Origin: Saliniplasma sp046497075
GTDB taxonomy: Archaea > Thermoplasmatota > Thermoplasmata > Halarchaeoplasmatales > Halarchaeoplasmataceae
DNA length: 41,472 nt
Direction of reading: 5' to 3'
Assembly (NCBI GenBank): GCA_046497075.1
Contig: JAWOGF010000075.1
Span: forward strand, 1-41,472
The position numbers and the translations under genes are program-made. Positions 1 to 8,077 of this stretch are shown piece after piece; position 1 is the first letter of the stretch, and each line of letters starts with the position of its first letter. The notes under the pieces were generated by a model. That model worked only from the letters and a program-made list of their open reading frames with translations, searched no databases and was not told the origin of the DNA.

Positions 1-1029
1 TATACGATAAGGTTGTGACTTTGTATCAGGGTCAACGGGAAGAAAATAATCTATATCATCCACGTGCTGTAGTCCAGGTGCGGGTTCCTGGGCATTATCG
101 ATAAGGTAAGGATATGATACATGTGTACCATTGTCATACACATCCCATGTGTTTTCGAAGTCGAATCCTGTCATGTTTTCTTTAGCACTAAGTCCGGTCA
201 TCTCTTCAGTCATCAGGCCAGTTCCACTGCCTCTATTGATTCCTGAAATAGTTCTATCCCAGAATGAATTACGAACAACACTAGGATATATGGAGATATA
301 AGTACTTTCCTTTCCTATAAGTCCCCCTAAATATGACTCTCCAGTGATTTCACCTACAAAATAAGAGTTTCGGACCAATCCAATACTCGTCCCTACAAGT
401 CCACCTACAGACCGATTTCCACTAACATCGCATATAGCATAGGAATACTCTACTACAGAGTTATTGTAAAGAAATCCTCCAAGTCCACCCACAGAAAGAT
501 CTCCAGTCACGGTTCCCGTTGCATAAGATTTTTCCACTGTACTAACAACATTTAATCCCATCAGCGAACCCACATATGCGTATCCAATGACTTTGGTATC
601 GACGAGCCCAATGTCCCTGATTACACCTCTAGAGACTGCTCCAAAGAGCCCAACATAACTCGTTTCAGGTCGGTTTATATAAAGACCCCTTATCTCATAC
701 CCGTTCCCATCAAAAGTCCCACTGAATGATTCATTTTCATCCCCTACAGGTAAAAAGCCTTTGCCCCCGTTCCATTCTTCAGTTTCACTGGCATCGATGT
801 CGTTTGCCAGTGAATAGTTTGCACCCAAGTCATCGTTCATATTTTGTAAATCATATACATCGTAAATCAAGTACGGATCATCTTCGGTACCCTCTCCGGA
901 TAAGCTTTCGAGACTGGATGACACAGATACATCTTCTTCGACACTGATTCCGTTCCCGGATACAACTATAAAAAACCCGCTCATCATCAACAGGAGGCTG
1001 ACGGCGAGAGTAAATAGTTTAATCCTCAT
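1..1029 (-). CDS. Secreted surface protein with GLUG-type repeats (C-terminus outside window)
   Basis: The frame is open from an ATG at 1029 to the window edge (343 codons) with no stop, so the gene is partial. The first ~27 residues are a signal peptide (MRIKLF, then a hydrophobic stretch ending near IVVSGNG). A segment GTEDDPYLIYDVYDLQ starts at about residue 49; such segments are common at the start of repeat domains in archaeal and bacterial surface proteins. Then come glycine-rich units with SVGGLGGF, SVGGLVGT and YLGGLIGK, each followed by a SYA or NSYF strand, as in the GLUG motif family, which forms beta-helix-like stalks. It is probably exported and attached to or released from the cell surface; the anchor would lie beyond the window. 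The ligand is unknown. An AT-rich TATA-like run lies at about 1068-1083. No partner gene is visible. Confidence 0.8.
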   Translation of the reverse strand, partial: MRIKLFTLAVSLLLMMSGFFIVVSGNGISVEEDVSVSSSLESLSGEGTEDDPYLIYDVYDLQNMNDDLGANYSLANDIDASETEEWNGGKGFLPVGDENESFSGTFDGNGYEIRGLYINRPETSYVGLFGAVSRGVIRDIGLVDTKVIGYAYVGSLMGLNVVSTVEKSYATGTVTGDLSVGGLGGFLYNNSVVEYSYAICDVSGNRSVGGLVGTSIGLVRNSYFVGEITGESYLGGLIGKESTYISIYPSVVRNSFWDRTISGINRGSGTGLMTEEMTGLSAKENMTGFDFENTWDVYDNGTHVSYPYLIDNAQEPAPGLQHVDDIDYFLPVDPDTKSQPYRI

Positions 1030-1305
1030 CGATAACCCTCATATTGAACACTAATAATAACGGAATTAAATTATATATATATCTTTGGTTATAGTTTTTC
1101 ACTCCCTTTTTATCGGTCTATTTATTTCGAATGTAATACAAATACTCTATTTACTCAGACCTTGGATTATTAAATAGTTATTATTAAGATAACACAAATA
1201 AAATAATTAAAAAAACGAATCTATTAATATATTACCTGTTCTAAGATCTTTTCGAGGCACTCAGTTTCCAACAGCACAATCTGATTCCGCTTTTTCCAGT
1301 AATTT
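1030..1305. other. AT-rich intergenic region
   Basis: This gap between two minus-strand genes is very AT-rich. It holds a TATA-like alternation at about 1068-1083, suitable as the promoter of the surface protein gene, and A/T runs at about 1190-1215 that could end the upstream aminotransferase transcript. I see no convincing gene in it. Confidence 0.4.
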
Positions 1306-2373
1306 TCACATCCCTTCTAACACATCTTCCAAAGCATCCATGGTACGGACAACTTTTTCCTCGTATGCATTATGTCCCATGTGTCCAATTCTAAGGATCT
1401 TGTCTTCTAACTCACCCAGACTGGTTGCTAACAATATGTCGTGTTTTTCTTTGATCTTTTTCTGGATTTCCAGTGCTTTCCCTTCCATCTTGATAGCGGT
1501 AACCGTTGGTGAAGATAAACTCTCTTTAGATGGATAGATATCTAACCCCATCTCGTGAACCCTTTCCCTGCAAAGTTCAGCCATCCTTTCATGCCTTTTG
1601 AATACGTTCTCTAAACCCTCATCCAAGATGATATTCATGGATTCGTCGAGAGCATACAGGTTGGAAACCAAGTGCGTGTAAGGGAAGTATTCATCTCCGA
1701 ACCACATATCCTTCCAGATAGGAAGATTGGTGTAGTAGGTGTTCTGCTCCTTGTCTTCCATAACATCCCAAGCATGTTCGCTGACAGATATCGTGGTCAA
1801 TCCCGGTGGGGAGCTGAAACATTTCTGAGAACCACCTAAACATATATCGATTTCATCTACTGGAACCTCGGTACCACCTAGTGAGGAAACTGCATCGACG
1901 ATGGTCAAGACATCTTGCTCTTCCAAAACTCCTAGAACACGCTCAAAATCGTTGAGTACTCCAGTGGGAGTTTCACAGTGTACCATGGTAGCGGCTTTGA
2001 ACTCCTCCTCACGCAATTTATTTTCAACTTCTTCGATCACAAAGGGTTCATCATAAGAAGATTTGACCATAACGGGTTCCCCTCCGTACATATCAACAAA
2101 ATCCGCAAATCCGTCTCCGTATATCCCATTACTGAGACACAGGACTTTATCACCCTTCTGTATTGAAGAAGCTACAGCAGCTTCCAAACCAAGTATCCCT
2201 TCTCCTCCAAGTATCAATACATCATCTTTAGTTCTATAAACCTCTTTGACTTTCTTCTCCAACCCATGATAGAATTCAAAAAAATCAGCATCTATATCTG
2301 GATTAAGGATCTCTTTACTCATAGCTTTCCTGACACTTTTAGGAATCTCGGTCGGTCCCGGGGTCATCAACAT
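1306..2373 (-). CDS. Class V aminotransferase, alanine-glyoxylate / serine-pyruvate type
   Basis: This is a PLP-dependent fold type I aminotransferase of full family length (355 aa). The N-terminal LMTPGPTEIP is the family signature. VDAVSSLGG holds the Asp (about D160) that contacts the pyridine nitrogen, and GGSQKCFSSPPG holds the Schiff-base lysine (about K184). Family members move an amino group from alanine, serine, aspartate or ureidoglycine to glyoxylate or pyruvate; the substrate cannot be read from sequence. It is cytosolic. It stands alone between a surface-protein gene and a HEAT-repeat gene, with its own gap on both sides. In an archaeon it may serve glycine/serine interconversion or amino-acid breakdown; with hutH and kbl in the same window, breakdown is a reasonable inference. 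Confidence 0.85.
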   Translation of the reverse strand: MLMTPGPTEIPKSVRKAMSKEILNPDIDADFFEFYHGLEKKVKEVYRTKDDVLILGGEGILGLEAAVASSIQKGDKVLCLSNGIYGDGFADFVDMYGGEPVMVKSSYDEPFVIEEVENKLREEEFKAATMVHCETPTGVLNDFERVLGVLEEQDVLTIVDAVSSLGGTEVPVDEIDICLGGSQKCFSSPPGLTTISVSEHAWDVMEDKEQNTYYTNLPIWKDMWFGDEYFPYTHLVSNLYALDESMNIILDEGLENVFKRHERMAELCRERVHEMGLDIYPSKESLSSPTVTAIKMEGKALEIQKKIKEKHDILLATSLGELEDKILRIGHMGHNAYEEKVVRTMDALEDVLEGM

Positions 2374-2479
2374 ATTATCGAATTAATTTAGGATTTCAAC
2401 CCAAAAAATGTTTTCGGTCAGGTAAAGGCTGTAAGACAGTATAATTTCCCGATTAACCCTTTAGGACTTGCATTTAAAT

Positions 2480-3874
2480 TTAAACATCCATTTTGGCTAT
2501 TAGTTCTTCTACGAGCTGATGGTCGATCTCTCCGTCCTGATTTCGCATCTTATGTAAGATCTCGGCGGTCTCTTCTCCGTCTTCCATAGATTCCAATGCC
2601 CTGACGGCATACTTCCTCACCCATTTTTCCTCATCATCAAGAAGATCGATTATATCTTCAAGAGCGTTTTTGCATCCTATCTTCCCGAGTGCCAAAACGG
2701 CGTCACCTCTTATCTTCTTATCTTCATCTTTAAGACATTGGATAAGGTCTTCACAAGCGGCATTGTCTCCTATCTCCCCCAGAGCCCATGCAGCGATACT
2801 CCTGATAGTTGCATCCTCGTCATATAACATCCTTATCAAATCATAAACACAATCTTCACTGCCTATCTTTCCAATGGCACGGATCGCATACTTCCTCACA
2901 TTCATATCCTCATCTGATAAAGCTGGCCGGATATATTTGACCGCTTTTTTATCTTTCAGATATCCTAAAGCATCTATCGCCTCTTTTCTAGTATATGGAT
3001 CATCATGTTTTAACCGCCTTAATAATTCAAAAACAGCCCTTTTATCACCTAATTTACCAAGTGTTTTAGCTGCGGCTTCTTTAACTGAATAGTTCTCATC
3101 ATATAACCCTTCCGTGACAGCTTCTATTGCACTTTCGTCTCCGATCTCACCTAATGACCATAAAGCCGTACTTCTTATATCTGCGTTAGGGTCGTTTAAA
3201 CATTTCAATAGATGTTTGACGGCTCTTTTATCCCCGATCTCACCCAACGCCCAGACTACCATACCTTTAACGATAGATTCATCATCATCTAAACAATCTA
3301 TAAGGCGGTCTAGACAATCTTTACAACCCATCTCCCCTAATACTTGAGCAGCGTTCATTCGTACGTTTGGATGTTCATCCTTTAAAGCATCTTTAAAAAT
3401 CGTGATCGTATCTTCATCACCTATCTCGCCAAGAGCATTAGTGATATGAGCTCGGACTTCTGGATCCTCATCATCGAAATTGTCGATTAGTGCTTTTTTT
3501 GCCTTTTCAGTTCCTATTTCACCTAGAGCTACCGCAGCTCTCTTACGGAGAAGGGATCTTCCTTTGTTAAAATCATGGATTATGTCGTTGATGACTTTAT
3601 GATCTTTCAAATACCCTATTGTCCTTGCAGCGGTCCATCTAACTCGACTATTTCTATCTAACAATGCAGCTTTTTTCAAAACCCTTGAAAAACCATTCAG
3701 TTCATTACGATCTATAGCATTGATAGCGGTGATCCTTTGATTTACGTCCCCCTCTTCTAAAATGATCTTTTCAAGCTTTTCAGGATCCTTATGAATAATC
3801 TGATCTAATTTACGCGAGAAGGGTTCTCTATCCTCCGGATAATTTATTTTTTTATCGGTATTATCATCGTTCAT
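2480..3874 (-). CDS. HEAT-repeat (PBS-lyase-type) scaffold protein
   Basis: The 464 residues are built almost wholly of about twelve tandem units of about 31 residues. Each has the pattern ALGEIGD, a short loop, a helix such as AVKHLLKCL, then D-D-E and a V-R-x-x-A-A helix. This is the EZ-HEAT/PBS-lyase HEAT pattern, which forms an alpha solenoid for protein-protein contact. The first ~45 residues are charged and without repeats. No catalytic domain, signal peptide or membrane segment is visible. Very even repeats suggest growth by internal duplication. Relatives in bacteria and archaea act as scaffolds or as lyases for bilin attachment; a lyase role is unlikely without phycobiliproteins, so a scaffold of unknown partner is the safer call. 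It diverges from the dUTPase-like gene at 3981. Confidence 0.85.
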   Translation of the reverse strand: MNDDNTDKKINYPEDREPFSRKLDQIIHKDPEKLEKIILEEGDVNQRITAINAIDRNELNGFSRVLKKAALLDRNSRVRWTAARTIGYLKDHKVINDIIHDFNKGRSLLRKRAAVALGEIGTEKAKKALIDNFDDEDPEVRAHITNALGEIGDEDTITIFKDALKDEHPNVRMNAAQVLGEMGCKDCLDRLIDCLDDDESIVKGMVVWALGEIGDKRAVKHLLKCLNDPNADIRSTALWSLGEIGDESAIEAVTEGLYDENYSVKEAAAKTLGKLGDKRAVFELLRRLKHDDPYTRKEAIDALGYLKDKKAVKYIRPALSDEDMNVRKYAIRAIGKIGSEDCVYDLIRMLYDEDATIRSIAAWALGEIGDNAACEDLIQCLKDEDKKIRGDAVLALGKIGCKNALEDIIDLLDDEEKWVRKYAVRALESMEDGEETAEILHKMRNQDGEIDHQLVEELIAKMDV

Positions 3875-3942
3875 AGCGATTCAACTATAGGTGTAAACCC
3901 ACAAACATCCATTTATTTACAATTTCCGATTATTGACCAAAC

Positions 3943-3955
3943 TCCTAAATAGGTA
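3943..3955 (+). promoter_or_regulatory. TATA box of the dUTPase-like gene
   Basis: The run CCTAAATAGGTAT lies about 30 nt before the ATG at 3981, the usual archaeal distance for a short-leader or leaderless transcript. Confidence 0.45.
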
Positions 3956-3980
3956 TATCTTTCTTAGAGTTTAAGATACC

Positions 3981-4445
3981 ATGATTTTATCTGACAACCA
4001 GATAGAGGAATTGTTGAAAAAGGAGCTACTACGGATAGAAGATTATACTGAAGATAATTTGACTCCTAATGGGTATGATTTAACGATCGATGAGATATCC
4101 CTCGAAGGTGAAGATCCTGTAGATAAAGGAGAAATAACGATACCAGCAAAGACATGGTTCGCCGTTTCAACTCGAGAATACGTAAAGTTCCCTTCAAATG
4201 TAGTTGGTGAGCTTTGGATCAGGACCACTTGGGCTAGAAAAGGCGTACTAGCATCTTTTGGTATGATCGATGCTGGTTTTGAAGGGAACCTAACTTTGAG
4301 TGCCTATAACACTTCTAGGGAAATAACTATGCCGATAGGAGAGACTTTTGCTCAGATGGTTTTTCACTTATTAGACCAAAAAAGCGATAAATCATACGAG
4401 GAACGGTCAGGAAATTATCAACGTTCGAAAGGTATCAATCTGTGA
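3981..4445 (+). CDS. dut: dUTPase / dCTP-deaminase family protein
   Basis: The 154 residues belong to the trimeric dUTPase/dCTP deaminase fold. Landmarks are MILSDNQIEELL at the start, NGYDLTID (usual SYDLRLG), RTTWARKGV (usual R-S-S-x-A-R), GMIDAGFEGNLTLSAYN, ETFAQMVF and the C-terminal ERSGNYQRSKG, which closes over the nucleotide. In dCTP deaminases the strand after the I-D-x-G-x-x-G turn reads L-E-F/L-x-N, and its Glu is the catalytic base for deamination. Here the aligned place is Ser (LSAYN). I infer hydrolysis of dUTP to dUMP and pyrophosphate without deamination, as in the archaeal dUTPase branch of this family. A short gap of 41 nt separates it from hutH, which has its own TATA-like run. 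Confidence 0.75.
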   Translation: MILSDNQIEELLKKELLRIEDYTEDNLTPNGYDLTIDEISLEGEDPVDKGEITIPAKTWFAVSTREYVKFPSNVVGELWIRTTWARKGVLASFGMIDAGFEGNLTLSAYNTSREITMPIGETFAQMVFHLLDQKSDKSYEERSGNYQRSKGINL

Positions 4446-4486
4446 AAGGAGAATTTTAAAGTACTCCTTGAACATGGGTTATAACG

Positions 4487-6007
4487 ATGACTGTAGTAAT
4501 AGATGGAGAAAGACTTACCGTTGATGATGTTTATAGAGTTGCTAGAGAAGATGAGCAGGTAGGCTTGGCTGAGGAATGTTTAAGGAAGATCGAAGATTCC
4601 AGAAAGATTGTAGAGGATAAGTTGGATTCCGATGAAACGGTTTATGGCATTAACACGGGATTCGGTGATCTAGCTAACGTTAAAATAGAACTCTCAAAGA
4701 CAAAGGAACTGCAAAAAAATCTCGTAAGAAGCCATGCTAGTGGCGTTGGTGATCCTTTAGGTGAAGATGTTGTTCGAGCTGTTATGCTTCTTAGAGCGAA
4801 TACCTTAGCTAAAGGTTACAGTGGAATCAGGTTTGAAACGGTAAATACTTTGATAGATATGCTTAACGGAGGCGTCCATCCTGTGATCCCCTCTCAAGGA
4901 AGTGTTGGGGCTTCGGGAGACTTAGCTCCGCTTGCACACATGAGCTTGGTTCTAATTGGTGAGGGTGAAGCGGTTTATGAAGGTGAAAAGCTACCTGGTC
5001 AAAAAGCCATGGAAAAGGCAGGTATCGAACCTGTAGAACTCCAGGCTAAAGAAGGTCTTGCACTGTTGAATGGAACACAGGTGATGACTGCAATAGGTGT
5101 ACTTGCTTTACACGACGCTAGAATTTTACTCAAATCAGCTTTGATAGCTGGAGCCATGAGTTTAGAGGCTTTAAAGGGAACTTCAACTGCTTTAGATGAA
5201 CGTATACATCATATAAGACCACATCCGGGACAGATCAGGTGTGCTGAAATATTAAGAAAATTGGTAGAAGGCAGTGAGATAATACTATCCCATAAAGACT
5301 GCGACAAGGTTCAGGACCCTTATACACTGAGATGTATGCCTCAAGTTTACGGAACAGCTTTTGATGCACTAGATCATGTTAAAAAAGTATTGAAGATCGA
5401 GATGAACTCTGCCAATGATAACCCCCTCGTATTTCAAGGAGGGGATATCATCTCTGGAGGAAACTTTCACGGGCAGCCCGTAGCCTTGGCTATGGATATG
5501 TTCAGTGCGGCTGTATCCGAGATCGGTAATATTTCGGAAAGGACTACGGATAAGTTGATGTATGAAGAGGAGAGCGGACTACCTCCATTTTTAGCTGAAG
5601 ACGGCGGTTTGAATTCGGGGATGATGATAGCACAATATACTGCGGCATCACTGGTTTCAGAAAATAAAGTATTATCTCATCCTGCAAGTGTCGATTCTAT
5701 TCCAACTTCCGCAGGTCAGGAAGATCATGTGAGCATGGGGACTATAGCTGCTAGACAAGCAATGGATATATTGAAGAATGTACAAAATGCAGTGGCTGTA
5801 GAATTATTAGCGGCATCACAAGCTCTCGAGTATCACGAACTAGAACCAGGAAAGGGTGTAAAGGCCGCCTATGAAAAAATAAGAACTGAAGTCGAACCAT
5901 TGGGACGGGATAGACCGCTATATGAGGATATAGATGTTATAAGGGATATGATAGTAACAGGGGATTTAGTTTCAGCGGTAGGTTCTGAGCTCGGTCATCC
6001 ACTCTAA
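4487..6007 (+). CDS. hutH: Histidine ammonia-lyase
   Basis: This aromatic amino-acid lyase turns L-histidine into urocanate and ammonia, the first step of histidine breakdown. It is 506 residues, the usual length. YGINTGFGDL (about 53-62) carries the catalytic Tyr. GSVGASGDLAPLAH holds the Ala142-Ser143-Gly144 triad that cyclises into the MIO cofactor, numbered as in the well-studied bacterial enzyme. Other landmarks are SANDNPL, GGNFHGQPVA and SAGQEDHVSMG. The residue pair SH at 82-83 is as in histidine lyases rather than the FL of phenylalanine/tyrosine lyases, supporting histidine as substrate. Urocanase, imidazolonepropionase and formiminoglutamate genes are not in the window. TATA-like AATTTTAAAG at about 4452 suggests separate expression from the dUTPase-like gene. 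Confidence 0.93.
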   Translation: MTVVIDGERLTVDDVYRVAREDEQVGLAEECLRKIEDSRKIVEDKLDSDETVYGINTGFGDLANVKIELSKTKELQKNLVRSHASGVGDPLGEDVVRAVMLLRANTLAKGYSGIRFETVNTLIDMLNGGVHPVIPSQGSVGASGDLAPLAHMSLVLIGEGEAVYEGEKLPGQKAMEKAGIEPVELQAKEGLALLNGTQVMTAIGVLALHDARILLKSALIAGAMSLEALKGTSTALDERIHHIRPHPGQIRCAEILRKLVEGSEIILSHKDCDKVQDPYTLRCMPQVYGTAFDALDHVKKVLKIEMNSANDNPLVFQGGDIISGGNFHGQPVALAMDMFSAAVSEIGNISERTTDKLMYEEESGLPPFLAEDGGLNSGMMIAQYTAASLVSENKVLSHPASVDSIPTSAGQEDHVSMGTIAARQAMDILKNVQNAVAVELLAASQALEYHELEPGKGVKAAYEKIRTEVEPLGRDRPLYEDIDVIRDMIVTGDLVSAVGSELGHPL

Positions 6008-6042
6008 AAACTTATATTGTGTGAATTATTTACGAGGGTATC

Positions 6043-7554
6043 ATGTCCAAGGAACTTAGTTATCTTGAGAAGAAAGCGTTACTCGCACTCGACGAACTAG
6101 ATGGAAAAGCCTCACCTGATGAGATAAAGAAAGTTGGAGATTTCGATGAAAAGGTCCAGGTGATGAATGCTGTTTCCTGGCTGGAATCTAAAGGATTAGT
6201 TCTTGTGAACGAGAAGATCATAAATTACTACTCTTTGGCAAAGAAAAGTTTGGCAAAGAGAGATCTGCCGGAGAGAAAGGCCCTCAAATTCCTGGACAAG
6301 GCCGGTGGAAAATGCAGTATATCCGAACTCCAAGAAAATAGTTCCTTGGATAAGAAGAAAGTCGGGATCGCATTGGGATGGTTAAAGGATAAAAAATGGG
6401 TCAGGATGGTTAAAGAAGATGGTGAAACCTTTTTAGAGATCACTTCTAAAGGTAAGAAGGCTATTAAAGAAAGGGGGAGAGATGAGAAGTTAATCAGAAG
6501 GTTGGGAAAAGAGGGAAAATTGTCTCACAAGCAGGTAGATGAATTCACCGTTAACAAACTACTTTCTAGAAAAGAGATACTCAACGAAGATCAGGATATA
6601 CTGCGTACCGTTGAACTTACAGATGAATCAAGAGAAGTCCTCGATGAAGGTATAGAACTAGAACCCGAAATAGCTCAACTAACTCCTGAGATAATCAAGA
6701 CTGGCGCTTGGAAGGAAGCCAGGATAAGACCTTACGATGTAAGATCATTCGCACCCTCTAAATATGGGGGTAAGAGACATCCGATAAGCCGAGAGATCGA
6801 AGAAGTTAAACGAGTTTGGCTGGAGATGGGTTTCACCGAGATCAACTTCGATTATATACAGCCGACTTTTTGGAACATGGATGCACTTTTCATACCCCAG
6901 GATCATCCGGCTAGAGAGTTACAAGACACTTTCTACATGAAGCAACCGGATAAGCTCTCTATCGACGGTAAAATAGTGGATCGTATCAGGGAGATGCACG
7001 AGAACGGCGGTGATTCACGCTCTAAAGGATGGGGGTATGAGTGGAGCAGAGAGGAAGCGGAAAGGGCCGTTTTGAGAACTCACACCACGGTCTGCAGTAT
7101 CAAACACCTTGCTGAGAATCCAGAACCACCGGTAAGAGCTGTCACTATCGATAGGAATTACAGATGCGAAGCAACGGATTCGACACATCTTCCAGAATTT
7201 GCCCAGATCGACGGTATCTTGATGGAAGAGGGTGCTAACCTTAACATGCTCATAGGACTGTTGAGAGAATTCTATAAAAAGATGGGGTTCGACGATATCA
7301 AAGTGAGACCTGGATACTTCCCATTCACAGAACCCAGTATCGAGGTCTTCGCCAAGTTTAAAGGTGAGTTCCTAGAGATGGGCGGAGCGGGAATATTCAG
7401 AAGGGAGGTCACGAAGCCTCATGGTATCGATTGTCCCGTACTCGCATGGGGCTTGGGGTTGGAAAGGTTGGTCATGCTGAGGTTAGGCTGGGACGATATC
7501 CGAGACTGTTATAAGAATGATATAGAAACATTGAGAGAATATTCTTTAATATGA
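6043..7554 (+). CDS. pheS: Phenylalanyl-tRNA synthetase alpha subunit
   Basis: This is the catalytic alpha subunit of the alpha2-beta2 class II synthetase that charges tRNA-Phe. It has 503 residues, the archaeal/eukaryotic size. Residues 1 to ~190 are winged-helix modules (LSYLEKKALLALDEL and onward) that contact tRNA. The catalytic core runs from about 240: motif 1 around KRHPISREIEEVKRVW, the stretch FWNMDALFIPQDHPARELQD, motif 2 around IDRNYRCEATDSTH, and motif 3 GLGLERLVML near the end. TATA-like AAACTTATATTG (6008-6019) and GAGGG lie before the ATG. The beta subunit gene pheT does not follow; the next gene is on the other strand, so the two subunits are unlinked here. Confidence 0.96.
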   Translation: MSKELSYLEKKALLALDELDGKASPDEIKKVGDFDEKVQVMNAVSWLESKGLVLVNEKIINYYSLAKKSLAKRDLPERKALKFLDKAGGKCSISELQENSSLDKKKVGIALGWLKDKKWVRMVKEDGETFLEITSKGKKAIKERGRDEKLIRRLGKEGKLSHKQVDEFTVNKLLSRKEILNEDQDILRTVELTDESREVLDEGIELEPEIAQLTPEIIKTGAWKEARIRPYDVRSFAPSKYGGKRHPISREIEEVKRVWLEMGFTEINFDYIQPTFWNMDALFIPQDHPARELQDTFYMKQPDKLSIDGKIVDRIREMHENGGDSRSKGWGYEWSREEAERAVLRTHTTVCSIKHLAENPEPPVRAVTIDRNYRCEATDSTHLPEFAQIDGILMEEGANLNMLIGLLREFYKKMGFDDIKVRPGYFPFTEPSIEVFAKFKGEFLEMGGAGIFRREVTKPHGIDCPVLAWGLGLERLVMLRLGWDDIRDCYKNDIETLREYSLI

Positions 7555-7700
7555 ATGGACGATGAGAGCCACATATTTTGTTAAACCTATGTCAATATGC
7601 ATAAGGTTATGTATCAATAGATTTAACCCAGGACTAATGCACAAGACATATTAGTCAAGATTGATAATACCTGGATTAGATTAAGGTCATTTCCAAAATC

Positions 7701-7982
7701 CTATTCAATTTCTCCGTCTTTTGAACCATCATTTTCCTTAGGTTTTCCAAGATTTTCTTGAGCTCTTCTTTCCATGTACCTTTCGGAATGTTCTACGACA
7801 TCCTCAAGTGAAGATCCCCTTCTGTATGACCTATGGATCATACCAATATAATATAAAAAAGTAATTATGGATAAGATAACCCACAAAGAGATTGGTGGTT
7901 GGATAACCCCTATGATTAATACAAACCATGCGGTCATTATCATGATACCCATGATCAAAGTGTATTTCTTCTTTTTTTCCAT
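7701..7982 (-). CDS. Small two-helix membrane protein of unknown function
   Basis: The 93 residues start with a very basic MEKKKKY, then two hydrophobic helices (about 8-28 and 31-47), then a basic patch HRSYRRGSS and a charged, Glu-rich tail. The positive-inside rule suggests both ends are in the cytosol. I do not recognise the family. It diverges from the peptide-binding protein gene and shares a 95-nt promoter region with it, so the two may be co-regulated, but nothing in the sequence shows a role in transport. Base use is like its neighbours. It could be a small accessory or stress membrane protein. Confidence 0.6.
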   Translation of the reverse strand: MEKKKKYTLIMGIMIMTAWFVLIIGVIQPPISLWVILSIITFLYYIGMIHRSYRRGSSLEDVVEHSERYMERRAQENLGKPKENDGSKDGEIE

Positions 7983-8030
7983 TTTCTAAACCATTAACTA
8001 TTCCTGAAATAAGTAATTATTCAATAGGAC

Positions 8031-8043
8031 AAACTATAAATAA
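8031..8043 (+). promoter_or_regulatory. TATA box of the peptide-binding protein gene
   Basis: AACTATAAATAAT lies about 35-45 nt before the ATG at 8078. This places transcription start near 8062, downstream of the alternative TTG at 8051. A purine-rich ribosome site GAGGGA sits at 8065-8070. Both support the ATG at 8078 as the start. Confidence 0.65.
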
Positions 8044-8077
8044 TTATATTTTGATTAAGTCGCAGAGGGATATAAAA

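Noticed and set aside
1180..1305. Short coding-like stretch after the aminotransferase stop (minus strand)
   Set aside because: A frame of about 27 codons (KKRNQIVLLETECLEKI) is open but has no start or ribosome site; too short to support.
8051..8077. TTG start nine codons upstream for the binding protein
   Set aside because: It would lie before the transcription start expected from the TATA box, and the ribosome site at 8065-8070 fits only the ATG at 8078.
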